23,993 nucleotides of DNA from assembly GCA_902496275.1 (NCBI GenBank), contig CABVAC010000029.1:1-23993 (forward strand), given 5' to 3'. The position numbers and the translations under genes are program-made. Below, piece after piece: positions 7,321-15,052 of the stretch (position 1 is the first letter of the stretch; each line of letters opens with the position of its first letter). This DNA comes from an uncultured Collinsella sp. (lineage in GTDB: Bacteria; Actinomycetota; Coriobacteriia; Coriobacteriales; Coriobacteriaceae). The notes under the pieces are model-generated. The model had not been told where the DNA came from. It saw nothing but the letters and a program-made list of their open reading frames with translations, and made no database searches.

Positions 7321-10300
7321 ATGGCGAACACCCAGAACTATATTAACCACCTGCTGCAGAACACCGGCATCACGCCGGCATGCAGCGAAGAAGAGCGCTT
7401 GGCTGCCGAGGATATCGCTCAGATCTTCCGCAACCACGGCTTTGATCCCGAGGTTCAGGAGTTCAATGCCCCGGCGCCCAGCAGGTTGGCATTTGCCGTT
7501 ACCGGTATTCTTGCGTTTGCCGGCGCCCTGCTGATGGGCATCGGCGGCGGCATCGGCTTGGTCGGCACCTTGCTGGCCATTGTCGGTGCCGTTCTTTACG
7601 TGCTCGAGCGCACGGGCCACCCCGTGGTTTCGCGCCTGGGCAAGACGGGCGTGAGCCAAAATGTCATCGCCTACCACAAGGCCTCGGGCCCGCTCGCGTC
7701 TCCGCGCAACCGCCCGGTGGTCGTTGTCGCACACTACGACTCTCCCCGTGCTGAGCTGCTCGCCCGCGACCCCTATGCTTCGTATCGTGCGCTCATCGCC
7801 AAGCTGTTGCCCGTTGCCACGGTTGCCCCTGCTGCCGTTGCCATCTTGCGTATCCTGCCGCTCCCCGGCGCGCTCAAGGTTCTGCTGTGGATTGTCGCGA
7901 TCCTCGCTTCCCTCGTTGCGCTCGCCAACGCGGCAAACATCATTTCTAACCGCTACATTCTTCCCTATACGTCCGGCGCGGTGTGCAACAAGTCTTCTGT
8001 CGCCGCTATGCTCGGCGTTATGGACAACGTTGCTCCCTTCCAGGGCGAAAACGAGTTTCCCGACGATGTTCCGTTCGATACCTATTTTGGGGAGCAGAAG
8101 CGTCGTGCCGAGGAGATGGCGCGCGCAGCAGCGGAGTATGCCGCGGCCCAACAGCAAAACGACTACGGCAACACCATCGAGTATGAAGAGCCTACCTACG
8201 CCGAGGATGAGTTCGGTCAGCCGATTGCTCCCGACGCTCAGGCCGAGCCCGAACAGGGTGAGGATTTCGACGAGCAGATCGAGGGCTTTGAGGGTGCGTC
8301 TGCCGACGAGACGCTGATCGGCGCCATTGTGCCCGAGGATCAGAATCAGGCTGTCCAGGCCGAAGAGTTCAATGACGAGGTTTCCGCTGCCGAGCCGGCG
8401 GAGGAGCCTGTCGCGGCCGAGCCCGAGCCCAAGCTCTATCGCAATGCCGCCGGCAACATCCGCTTTGGTTCGGATGCCATCCGTGCGCTCGGGATGCTTC
8501 CCGAGTCCTGCACGCTCGATTACGAGGAGGGCGAGGAGCCGACGTTTGAGCCCGAGCCTGCCCCCGTCGTGACTGCACCTGCGCCCGCCGTCACCGTGGA
8601 TGATGAGTCTGCCGCGGTTACCGCTGCCGTTGCCGAGCCCGAGGCGGTGTCCGCGATCGATCCCGCGGCAGGACTGGACATTTTGGCCCCCGCCGCGCCG
8701 GCGCAAGACGTTGCGGACGAGCCTGACGACGATTACGTTGAACAGCCGAGGCGCGTGTCTTACGAGAGCGATACTGATTTTTCGGCCGAGATTCCCGCGG
8801 CAACGCCCCATGCCGATATTGCATCCGCGTTCTCTTCGATTGGCGCCAGCGCTTCCAACTTCTTTAAGGGTGCGCTTGCAAAGGGCAAGAAATTTGTCGA
8901 CGATTTCGAGGAGAAGCGCGCTGCCGCACGCGAGGCTGCCGAGCAGGAGGCTATCGCTCAGCAGCAGGCAGCCGAGGCGGCACGTGAGCGCGCGGCGCAA
9001 GAGCTCGAGCAGAACGAGGCTATGCAGTCCGTGCCCGTCGACGCTGCCGAAGCTACAACGTCCTTTGAGTCCCAGCAACCGGCGTCCACGGATGTTGTTG
9101 AGGCGACGACGTCTTTCGAGGCTCAGCAGCACGTCGATAGCACCATGTCGTTTGATGCCGCGCAGTTCGATTCCACGATAACGTTTGAAAAGCAAGGCAC
9201 CGCGATTGCCGAGCCCCTTCCTGTTTCCGATGAGCAGGGCGACGCGGCAGACGATGACGAGCCCATTGATGCTGCCGAAATTCAGGATGCTGCCGAGGAC
9301 GAGTCCGTCGAGGCCAACTCTGACGAAGAGCAATACGCGGCAGCCGATCAAGGTGATTCGGCCGAGGTCGAGCAGGAGGAAGTGCCTGCGGTTTCCGAGA
9401 CTCCCGAGACGGATGAGTCGAGGCCTTACTCCACGCAGATTTTCACCATGCCGACCCCGAGTGGTTCCGGTGCCACGGTTGCCAATGTCGCTCCCACCCA
9501 GGACGAAACGGTCGATTCCCTTATGGCCCAGATTTCCTCCCAAGCATCGCCGCGTCCGCAGATGAATGTTCCCGATCCGGCGTCGGCACCGTCGCCTGCA
9601 CCCTCCTCGTCTCCGCTGGCTTCGGTCCCCGATCCGTCGCTGCCGTCGATGAAGCAGACAAACGTTGCGTCTCGCACGTCGCTGTTCGACCTTCCCGATC
9701 CCTCCGCACAGGTCAACGACCCCTTTGCTACCGCCCAGGGTCCCGAACCCACATCGGCACCCGTTGCGCCTCCTATGCCCGTTGCGTCGGGCGCTCAGCC
9801 GATCGAGACCATTTCGGCTCCCGCCCCGGCGGCACCCAAGTCTCGCAAGCGCGGCCTGGGCGGCCTGTTCGGTCGTAAAAAGAAAAACGAACAGGACAGC
9901 ATGAGTGATTGGCTGGGCGTCGAAGACGATTACGATGCCAAGAAGTCCGGTCGCGGCATCGGTTCGTGGGATAATTTCGAGGACGATAACGATGGCTGGA
10001 AGGGCGGCGCTACGTCTTCCGACGGCGCTTCTTCCGAAGATATGCTCTCGGCTGTCGCCTCTATGGGCGACGATGAGCTGCTCGGTCACGATATCTGGTT
10101 TGTGGCAACGGGCGCCTCGGATTGTGATGGCGCCGGTATGAAGGCCTTCTTGGCTTCGCATCGCGATAAGCTCCGCGGCGTCTTCTTCATCAATCTTGAA
10201 TCCGTCGGCGCCGGTAGGCTTTCGGTGGTGACGGTTGAGGGCGAACAGCAGCTGCTCAAGGGCGATCGCCGCATCATGAACCTGGTCAGCAAGGTGTGCA

Positions 10301-10518
10301 AGTCGTTCCATGTCGATTGTGGCGCGCTCGAGATGCCCTATGCCAAGACCGATGCCTACGCCGCGCTCGAGGCGAGCCGCCGAGCCCTCACCATCGCCGG
10401 CGTGGACGGCACGCGTCTGGCTTGCGCTCGTACCGAGGACGACCTGCCCCACAATGTCAACCCGACGAACATTGCCACGGTATCCGAGGTCGTGACCGAG
10501 GTTATCCGCCGTTCGTAG
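7321..10518 (+). CDS. Membrane protein with split, degenerate M28 peptidase fold and a very large disordered insert
   Basis: The protein has 1065 residues, starting at the ATG with GGAG 5 nt upstream; an in-frame ATG 150 nt earlier has no support. Residues 1-50 resemble an M28 N-terminus. Hydrophobic segments lie at about 54-95 and 158-206. VVVVAHYDS supplies H138 and D140, and the GAVCNKSS motif aligns with the metal-aspartate loop but has C222 instead of Asp. Residues about 245-910 are low-complexity, rich in Ala, Glu, Pro, Asp and Ser, with a coiled-coil-like stretch and a basic patch (RKRGLGGLFGRKKK). The fold resumes at WFVATGASDCDG, where the catalytic Glu-Glu pair is replaced by S933-D934. 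NLESVG (E960) and LPHNV (H1044) follow. Loss of the general base suggests an inactive or altered enzyme. Its role is unknown. A 72-residue membrane protein follows in the same operon. Confidence 0.75.
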   Translation: MANTQNYINHLLQNTGITPACSEEERLAAEDIAQIFRNHGFDPEVQEFNAPAPSRLAFAVTGILAFAGALLMGIGGGIGLVGTLLAIVGAVLYVLERTGHPVVSRLGKTGVSQNVIAYHKASGPLASPRNRPVVVVAHYDSPRAELLARDPYASYRALIAKLLPVATVAPAAVAILRILPLPGALKVLLWIVAILASLVALANAANIISNRYILPYTSGAVCNKSSVAAMLGVMDNVAPFQGENEFPDDVPFDTYFGEQKRRAEEMARAAAEYAAAQQQNDYGNTIEYEEPTYAEDEFGQPIAPDAQAEPEQGEDFDEQIEGFEGASADETLIGAIVPEDQNQAVQAEEFNDEVSAAEPAEEPVAAEPEPKLYRNAAGNIRFGSDAIRALGMLPESCTLDYEEGEEPTFEPEPAPVVTAPAPAVTVDDESAAVTAAVAEPEAVSAIDPAAGLDILAPAAPAQDVADEPDDDYVEQPRRVSYESDTDFSAEIPAATPHADIASAFSSIGASASNFFKGALAKGKKFVDDFEEKRAAAREAAEQEAIAQQQAAEAARERAAQELEQNEAMQSVPVDAAEATTSFESQQPASTDVVEATTSFEAQQHVDSTMSFDAAQFDSTITFEKQGTAIAEPLPVSDEQGDAADDDEPIDAAEIQDAAEDESVEANSDEEQYAAADQGDSAEVEQEEVPAVSETPETDESRPYSTQIFTMPTPSGSGATVANVAPTQDETVDSLMAQISSQASPRPQMNVPDPASAPSPAPSSSPLASVPDPSLPSMKQTNVASRTSLFDLPDPSAQVNDPFATAQGPEPTSAPVAPPMPVASGAQPIETISAPAPAAPKSRKRGLGGLFGRKKKNEQDSMSDWLGVEDDYDAKKSGRGIGSWDNFEDDNDGWKGGATSSDGASSEDMLSAVASMGDDELLGHDIWFVATGASDCDGAGMKAFLASHRDKLRGVFFINLESVGAGRLSVVTVEGEQQLLKGDRRIMNLVSKVCKSFHVDCGALEMPYAKTDAYAALEASRRALTIAGVDGTRLACARTEDDLPHNVNPTNIATVSEVVTEVIRRS
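9049..9189 (+). repeat. Short amino-acid repeats EATTSFE / ST(M/I)(S/T)F(D/E) in the disordered insert
   Basis: Within the low-complexity insert, EATTSFE occurs at residues 577-583 and 594-600. Shorter variants STMSFD (607-612) and STITFE (618-623) follow. The pattern is a Thr/Ser pair followed by Phe and an acidic residue, spaced 17, 13 and 11 residues apart. It could be a phosphorylation or binding motif series; this is inference. Confidence 0.5.
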
Positions 10519-10539
10519 ACGGAGCTCTAAGGAGTCAAC

Positions 10540-10758
10540 GTGTTTTCGTATATTAAGCGCCATTGGCCTGTCTACGTGATTTTGACCTTGATTGCCATTG
10601 CGTTGGGGTTTGGAGCTGCCTATATCGTGGGCGCGAAGGGCTCGACCCCCGCCTCCGCAATCAGCGAAGAGGTGGAGCAAGAACAGAGCACGGGTGCCGA
10701 TGGGATTCCTGAGTCCGAGCAAGCAATCGTTGATGGCGGATCTTCGTCTGCAGAGTAG
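10540..10758 (+). CDS. Small single-pass membrane protein
   Basis: This 72-residue protein starts at a GTG with AAGGAG at 10529-10534, 5 nt upstream. Residues 1-9 are basic, about 10-32 form one transmembrane helix (VYVILTLIAIALGFGAAYIV core), and the rest is an acidic, Ser/Glu-rich tail of about 38 residues. It begins 22 nt after the M28-like gene's stop and a strong terminator follows, so the two are probably one operon. No family is recognised. It may be a partner of the preceding membrane protein, but that rests on position only. Confidence 0.7.
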   Translation: MFSYIKRHWPVYVILTLIAIALGFGAAYIVGAKGSTPASAISEEVEQEQSTGADGIPESEQAIVDGGSSSAE

Positions 10759-10779
10759 ATACGGCGATTTAAATGATTG

Positions 10780-10817
10780 AAAGCGGGCGAGCCGGGGGAC
10801 TGGCTCGCCCGCTTTTT
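10780..10817. terminator. Bidirectional rho-independent terminator
   Basis: A perfect 14-bp stem (10780-10793 with 10802-10815, GC-rich core GCGGGCGAGCC) with an 8-nt loop is followed by a T-run on the plus strand. On the minus strand it is followed by tttcaat. It sits between the convergent small membrane protein gene and the adhesin gene and probably serves both. Confidence 0.88.
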
Positions 10818-10824
10818 CATCGCG

Positions 10825-13800
10825 CTAGCGCTTCTTTGGGATTGACCTAAGGCGAGCGAACCATAGGGCTGCGGTACCCGAGGTCAGGAGCGCGGTGATG
10901 CAAGCGGCGATGGGGGCTGATCCTGTTGCCGGTAGGTCCTGCGGTAGGGTACAGCGTTGAATGACACTGTCCTCGTCATGTGACTCAAGTTTATCGCCGC
11001 CGCCGTTGCGGCAAAGATCGACGCGCGCGCTGTTGGTGAGTGCAGTTTGGGGTGTATAAGCCGACGTTGCCTGCATGTGCACGACTGCGCCCCGAGCATC
11101 TGTGCCAAGGATTGCTCTGGCATCGTCAAGGTCGTCGTGCTCATCTTTGAGATCATCGCGGGTCCAAGAATCCGTATCGCTTCGAGTCGTAAAGTCGGCG
11201 GCTACCGCACCGTATTCAATGCGAATGCCCGTCACGACGGTATTGGATGCAAGGTCGAGTTCTTTCGCCTCGAGTGTGGCGGATTCCGTGGTCGAGACAT
11301 CCGCCTTCCAGAGGTGCCAGCCGTCGTAATCGACGAGGCGGCAATCTTCACCCAGACTCTCTTTTACTTCGTCGGACTCAAGCCAAGGATTTTCGTGCCC
11401 ATCGTCAAGCGTCGCGTTTGCCGGCTCATCGACGTCTGTCGAGTCCAACGGCGTCGTGCGATACCACACGTTGCACAGACCGTTGAGGTCGCCGATGGCG
11501 ACGGGGGTTTCGATTGAGACGAATCTCGCCGTGCCGTCTTTGGCGCACTCAAGATCATCGGTAATCGTAAACTCATCAACCCAAGTAGCGGAATCGTTTC
11601 GAGCATCGATGGTATAGGAGAAAAGCCCATCCGTATTGGTTTGCATCGCGGCGCGGTTTTTTCCATCGCCGTTAGCCAACAGACCCTTCCCGATAGGTTG
11701 GACAAGTTCCTGACGCTTGTCGACCTGTCCTTTGATCTCGATGGGCGCATCCTTCATCGCGACGGATTGGACTTCTCCCGTATCCTTTATTTCAAACGTT
11801 ATCTCCTCGGCAAGGTCATAGGTCCGCGGAGACATCGTTTCGCGCAACGAGTAGGTGCCGGGTGCAAGATGTTCGATGCGGTGCGGCTTGTCGGATGAGG
11901 TCCAGGAGTCTATTTCGGTTTTATCGGGACCATATAAGGTGAGCTGTGCGCCTTTCACTTCCTGCTCTCCGCTTGCATCGACCTTGGAGATATCAACCTT
12001 GGTGTAATCGTCGGATACGTTAAGCCGTGCTTCCACAACGGGTGTTTTCTGGTCGGCATAGGTAAGGTCGACGATATGATGCGTCCGGTCGAGCAAGAAG
12101 CCGGTCGGCGCTTGAGTCTCGACAACCTCGTAGCGTGCGGTGCCAGATCCCAGCGGGAGGTCGTCCGCGCGTGCTTCTCCAGTTTCATCCGTCGTGACGG
12201 TAGCGACAGTCTCACCGTCGAGCGCGGCAATGCTACCGTCGGGGCGCACGATATCACCTGAGGCACGGATCTCAAAGATGGCGCCCGCGAGGCTGCTGCC
12301 GTCTACGGCATCGGTTTTAACGATCCTGATGTTTCCGGTCGCGGCGTGGTCATAATACGAGACGATTGCAACGGGCGTTAGGTTCATGTCGGCGGGTATG
12401 TTTACCTCGATCTCCTCGCCGACAAGATAGGGCTCTTTGGCCGAGGTTTCGCGTACATAATAGGTGCCCGGCACGAGCGATTCGGGCAGTGTGACGGTCC
12501 CGGTCGCGTCAGTCGTAAAGGTGTCCATTACGTTATGTGTTGGATACCAGCAAGTTTGTGAGACAGGTTCGTGATTGCTGTCGAGTAGTTGGAAGGTGAA
12601 TCCGGCTAGCGGAACAGAAGCGCCTGTTTGGGCATCGCGTTTTACAATTTGGAGATGCGTCGACAGAGCGTGGTTGTCCACGATATATTGAAGCTCGGCG
12701 CCGTCGGAAATCTGATTGGCCCCGACGGTCCATTCCCCTGCACGTTTAAAACCCTCGGGGACGGTTTCTGGAACCTCGCGAACGGTGTAGCCGGCGCGGT
12801 CGTATGGGATGGCTCCGTGGACACCGGCGGGTCGCTTGCCTGCGCCGAACCATGCTTCTGACAGATCTTTGGTGGAGGCAAAGCCATAGATGTTTGTGGT
12901 CAGTGTGCCAACAACCTGCTGAGAGCTGTTGCTGACAACCTCAAAGACAACACCTCCCGCCGGCTGCTCCAGGCCGGATTGGTCGCTATTGCCGTAGTCC
13001 TTGAATTTGGAAATCTCAAGGTCAAACGCAATGGGGGTATCGGAAACGCGAGATTCGATCTCGACCACGCCTGAATCGCCGAGCTGGTCGGCTCCGACGG
13101 TGTAAGACCAGCTGTCACCGGAGGGCAAATAGCCCTCGGGCGCCTTCGATTCATAGATGGTAAAGGTTCCCAGCGGGACATCGGTGAGGGTAGCTCGACC
13201 GCTTTCATCGGTCCTGAGGATTTGTGCCCATCCAGGGGTTGATTGCGACACACACGTGAACTCTGCTCCTGCGAGTGAAGATCCCACCTGGGGGCCGGCA
13301 TTCGTCGCGGCATCGAGTTTTACGATACGCAGGTTGATGGTGCCGGGCTGTTCATCAATGGCGACCCGCCCGCCGTCATTCCCCGTGGTAAAGGCAATAC
13401 GATCGTGGCGGGGGACATAGCCGGCCGGCGCCTTCGTTTCAACTAGGTAGTATGCCGTGTTGGGCAGAAGTGTTGCTTGCGCTCGACCGTTGCTGTCCAT
13501 CTTGATGGTGCCGACACGCGCGCCGCTGGCGCTCTCAAAAATATCGAATGTTGCCCCGTCAAACTGATAAGTATTGTTTCCGCTGGTAATAACGGTGTTA
13601 GCAGACTGCTTTTGGAAGGAAACAGAGACCGCCGGCAGTACATAGAGCATGTCTTGACGTCTGCTGCCGCCCGATACGGTTCCTAGATAGCGCCGCGCGC
13701 GGTGCGGAGCGGCTTTGATGCTTCCTGATTTTGCGCTGTCGTGGAGCCACCGCGCAGCCGCCACGACTTCATTGTCGGCGGTAAAGTGCCCGCTCTTGGT

Positions 13801-14256
13801 TTTGCCCTGAGCGGTCGTGTAGGAGTAGGTGCCGTCGACATGGGTAGTGCCGTTGAGCATCCATACGGCAAGCTGGGTGGCGGCGCGGGCGCGATCGGGT
13901 GAAAGATGGTAACCGCCAAACGACGTGGCGGTAGGATATCCGTGACAAACGATTGCCGCGAACTCGTCGTCGAGCCACACCCAGCCTTGATCAAAGTTGA
14001 GCCATGGGCCGCCCGGCTTGGTGGGGCCGGGACGCTCCTGGTTCATGCAGTAGGCAATCGAGGCGTCTTGAGCTTCATACTTGCCGATGAAGAAGGGCCC
14101 ACAATCATCGCTAATAGTGCGGAAGCCGAGCTGGTCGTAGCCATCGACGGCAAATGCGGCTCCCGGTGCCAGGCAGCCGAAAAGCAGGAAGAGGAGCAGG
14201 AGCAGCGGACCTGTTGCGATTGCGCTGTGGACAGAGTGCGTGGATGCGTTGGACAT
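10825..14256 (-). CDS. LPxTG-anchored surface adhesin with thioester domain and CnaB repeats
   Basis: This 1143-residue protein is predicted to be wall-anchored and to bind host or surface ligands. A signal peptide covers about residues 1-36, with cleavage after AFA. Residues about 45-205 look like a thioester (TQxA) domain, with C70 in AYCMNQ and Q128 in TQLAVW as the likely Cys-Gln thioester pair. Six CnaB/SpaA-like beta-domains follow at roughly 210-305, 306-405, 410-530, 532-635, 640-745 and 752-836. Each begins with an xIxK-type strand and ends near an ETxAPxGY-like motif, consistent with Lys-Asn isopeptide bonds. Residues 837-1100 are not assigned. LPATG at 1108-1112, a hydrophobic helix and the tail IPKKR form a sortase signal. 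AAGGAG lies 6 nt before the ATG. No sortase or pilin partner is in the window, so it is probably monocistronic. Confidence 0.88.
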   Translation of the reverse strand: MSNASTHSVHSAIATGPLLLLLFLLFGCLAPGAAFAVDGYDQLGFRTISDDCGPFFIGKYEAQDASIAYCMNQERPGPTKPGGPWLNFDQGWVWLDDEFAAIVCHGYPTATSFGGYHLSPDRARAATQLAVWMLNGTTHVDGTYSYTTAQGKTKSGHFTADNEVVAAARWLHDSAKSGSIKAAPHRARRYLGTVSGGSRRQDMLYVLPAVSVSFQKQSANTVITSGNNTYQFDGATFDIFESASGARVGTIKMDSNGRAQATLLPNTAYYLVETKAPAGYVPRHDRIAFTTGNDGGRVAIDEQPGTINLRIVKLDAATNAGPQVGSSLAGAEFTCVSQSTPGWAQILRTDESGRATLTDVPLGTFTIYESKAPEGYLPSGDSWSYTVGADQLGDSGVVEIESRVSDTPIAFDLEISKFKDYGNSDQSGLEQPAGGVVFEVVSNSSQQVVGTLTTNIYGFASTKDLSEAWFGAGKRPAGVHGAIPYDRAGYTVREVPETVPEGFKRAGEWTVGANQISDGAELQYIVDNHALSTHLQIVKRDAQTGASVPLAGFTFQLLDSNHEPVSQTCWYPTHNVMDTFTTDATGTVTLPESLVPGTYYVRETSAKEPYLVGEEIEVNIPADMNLTPVAIVSYYDHAATGNIRIVKTDAVDGSSLAGAIFEIRASGDIVRPDGSIAALDGETVATVTTDETGEARADDLPLGSGTARYEVVETQAPTGFLLDRTHHIVDLTYADQKTPVVEARLNVSDDYTKVDISKVDASGEQEVKGAQLTLYGPDKTEIDSWTSSDKPHRIEHLAPGTYSLRETMSPRTYDLAEEITFEIKDTGEVQSVAMKDAPIEIKGQVDKRQELVQPIGKGLLANGDGKNRAAMQTNTDGLFSYTIDARNDSATWVDEFTITDDLECAKDGTARFVSIETPVAIGDLNGLCNVWYRTTPLDSTDVDEPANATLDDGHENPWLESDEVKESLGEDCRLVDYDGWHLWKADVSTTESATLEAKELDLASNTVVTGIRIEYGAVAADFTTRSDTDSWTRDDLKDEHDDLDDARAILGTDARGAVVHMQATSAYTPQTALTNSARVDLCRNGGGDKLESHDEDSVIQRCTLPQDLPATGSAPIAACITALLTSGTAALWFARLRSIPKKR

Positions 14257-14510
14257 GGCTGCTCCTTATCCCTCGTGCGCCGCACGGGGAGGCTGCGACG
14301 CGTAGGATGAGACTACCCCCGAGGTTCATGCGGGTAAGTACCGGAGCCTGACCAAAAGCTTGCCCAATTCCTGACAAATTGAGCTCAAATACAACAATCA
14401 AGCAAAAGCGCAGGTAGAAGATAAGGTGAACAGGAAGTCAAAGATCCTCGTCTCCACAATTGACGCGATTTTCAAACGAATCTCCACAGCTAAAACAAGC
14501 ATCGCCACCC
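14257..14510. other. Adhesin leader and intergenic DNA, with hairpin beside the ribosome-binding site
   Basis: This is the gap between the adhesin start and the tRNA-Gly promoter. An 8-bp stem with a 3-nt loop (14271-14289) lies only 3 nt upstream of the adhesin's AAGGAG (14262-14267, minus strand) and could influence translation. No convincing -35/-10 pair for the adhesin, no homopolymer switch and no real small gene was found here. Confidence 0.4.
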
Positions 14511-14540
14511 TTGTATCGAACAAGACAACCGCGTTATACT
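14511..14540 (+). promoter_or_regulatory. tRNA-Gly promoter
   Basis: TTGTAT at 14511-14516 and TATACT at 14535-14540 are separated by 18 bp. Transcription would start a few bases before the mature tRNA at 14554. Position and match make this one of the clearest promoters in the window. Confidence 0.75.
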
Positions 14541-14553
14541 ATCCCCCACATAT

Positions 14554-14628
14554 GCGGGCATCGCCAAGTGGTAAGGCATCAGCTTCCCAAGCTGACACTC
14601 GCGGGTTCGAGTCCCGTTGCCCGCTCCA
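14554..14628 (+). tRNA. tRNA-Gly (anticodon CCC)
   Basis: The acceptor arms GCGGGCA and TGCCCGC pair perfectly and the CCA end is encoded (14626-14628). The anticodon stem TCAGC/GCTGA encloses the loop TTCCCAA, giving anticodon CCC, which reads GGG. The T-arm carries GGGTTCGAGTCCC. Its 18-nt 3' end, gtcccgttgcccgctcca, recurs twice downstream, at 14802-14819 and 14933-14950. Confidence 0.97.
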
Positions 14629-14638
14629 TTCGAATTTC

Positions 14639-14671
14639 AGGCACGGTAACGTTTCGTTACCGTGCCTTTTT
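14639..14671 (+). terminator. tRNA-Gly terminator
   Basis: A perfect 13-bp stem (14639-14651 with 14655-14667, AGGCACGGTAACG) with a minimal loop is followed by a T-run. It begins 10 nt after the tRNA, so the repeat tract beyond it is probably not part of the tRNA transcript. Confidence 0.9.
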
Positions 14672-14680
14672 CAATGAAGT

Positions 14681-14819
14681 GCCGGGACTCGAACCCGACA
14701 GGGTGCGAGCGTTAAGCAAACGCGAAGCGTTTGTAGCGAGCAGGCGAAGGCGCCGACAGGCGCCTGAAGCCGGTGCGGATTTGCGAAGCAAATACGCGGA
14801 CGTCCCGTTGCCCGCTCCA
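14681..14819. repeat. Structured tRNA-tail unit 1 (Gly)
   Basis: The unit opens with cgggactcgaacccg (14683-14697), an exact 15-nt inverted copy of the tRNA-Gly T-arm (14602-14616). Then come the hairpin caaacgcgaagcgtttg (14717-14733, 7-bp stem, GAA loop), a long-armed hairpin caggcg/cgcctg (14741-14766) and the hairpin atttgcgaagcaaat (14779-14793). It ends with an exact direct copy of the last 18 nt of the tRNA (14802-14819). No gene fits here. A unit of the same design follows tRNA-Lys. Its function is unknown. Confidence 0.75.
14768..14819 (+). repeat. 52-nt direct repeat, copy 1
   Basis: This segment runs from the GCGAAGC hairpin region through the duplicated tRNA-Gly 3' end. It is identical to 14899-14950 at 51 of 52 positions; the only difference is A versus G just after the hairpin. 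Confidence 0.95.
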
Positions 14820-14950
14820 CCGAGCACGGGAGACCTCGGGAACGTCGGGTCCAACCCGCTTTGCCCGTGCATGTGTGCGGACCGGGCCTGCCGACCGCAG
14901 CCGGTGCGGATTTGCGAAGCAAATGCGCGGACGTCCCGTTGCCCGCTCCA
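14820..14950. repeat. Structured tRNA-tail unit 2 (Gly)
   Basis: The left part differs from unit 1. It contains a long-range stem gcacggg/cccgtgc (14824-14830 with 14864-14870) enclosing the T-arm-like hairpin cgggtccaacccg (14846-14858), then a tgcgg/ccgca stem. The right part is the 52-nt repeat with the hairpin atttgcgaagcaaat (14910-14924) and a third copy of the tRNA-Gly 3' end (14933-14950). No coding potential is credible. Confidence 0.7.
14899..14950 (+). repeat. 52-nt direct repeat, copy 2
   Basis: This is the second copy of the 52-nt repeat at 14768-14819, with one substitution. It ends exactly at the tRNA-Gly CCA-equivalent position. Confidence 0.95.
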
Positions 14951-15002
14951 ATTCCAAAATGTTAGGTTAATGCCTGCTGCCCATACTCGCACCCGCGCAC
15001 GG

Positions 15003-15008
15003 TACAAT
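15003..15008 (+). promoter_or_regulatory. Candidate purB -10 element
   Basis: TACAAT lies 45 bp before the purB start and matches the -10 hexamers seen at ddl and tRNA-Lys. No good -35 is visible at the expected distance. Confidence 0.4.
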
Positions 15009-15052
15009 GGTTGAGTTACGACCAACGTGCCAATAACCAAAAAGGAGCCGCT

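Noticed and set aside
7270..10722. 1150-codon open frame on the minus strand opposite the M28-like gene
   Set aside because: It mirrors the biased codons of the plus-strand gene, has no ribosome-binding site or domain, and its product is rich in Arg, Gly and Leu as expected of a GC-rich antisense shadow.
14681..14950. CRISPR array
   Set aside because: The repeats are only two, contain tRNA sequence and are spaced 131 nt apart; there are no uniform spacers and no cas genes.
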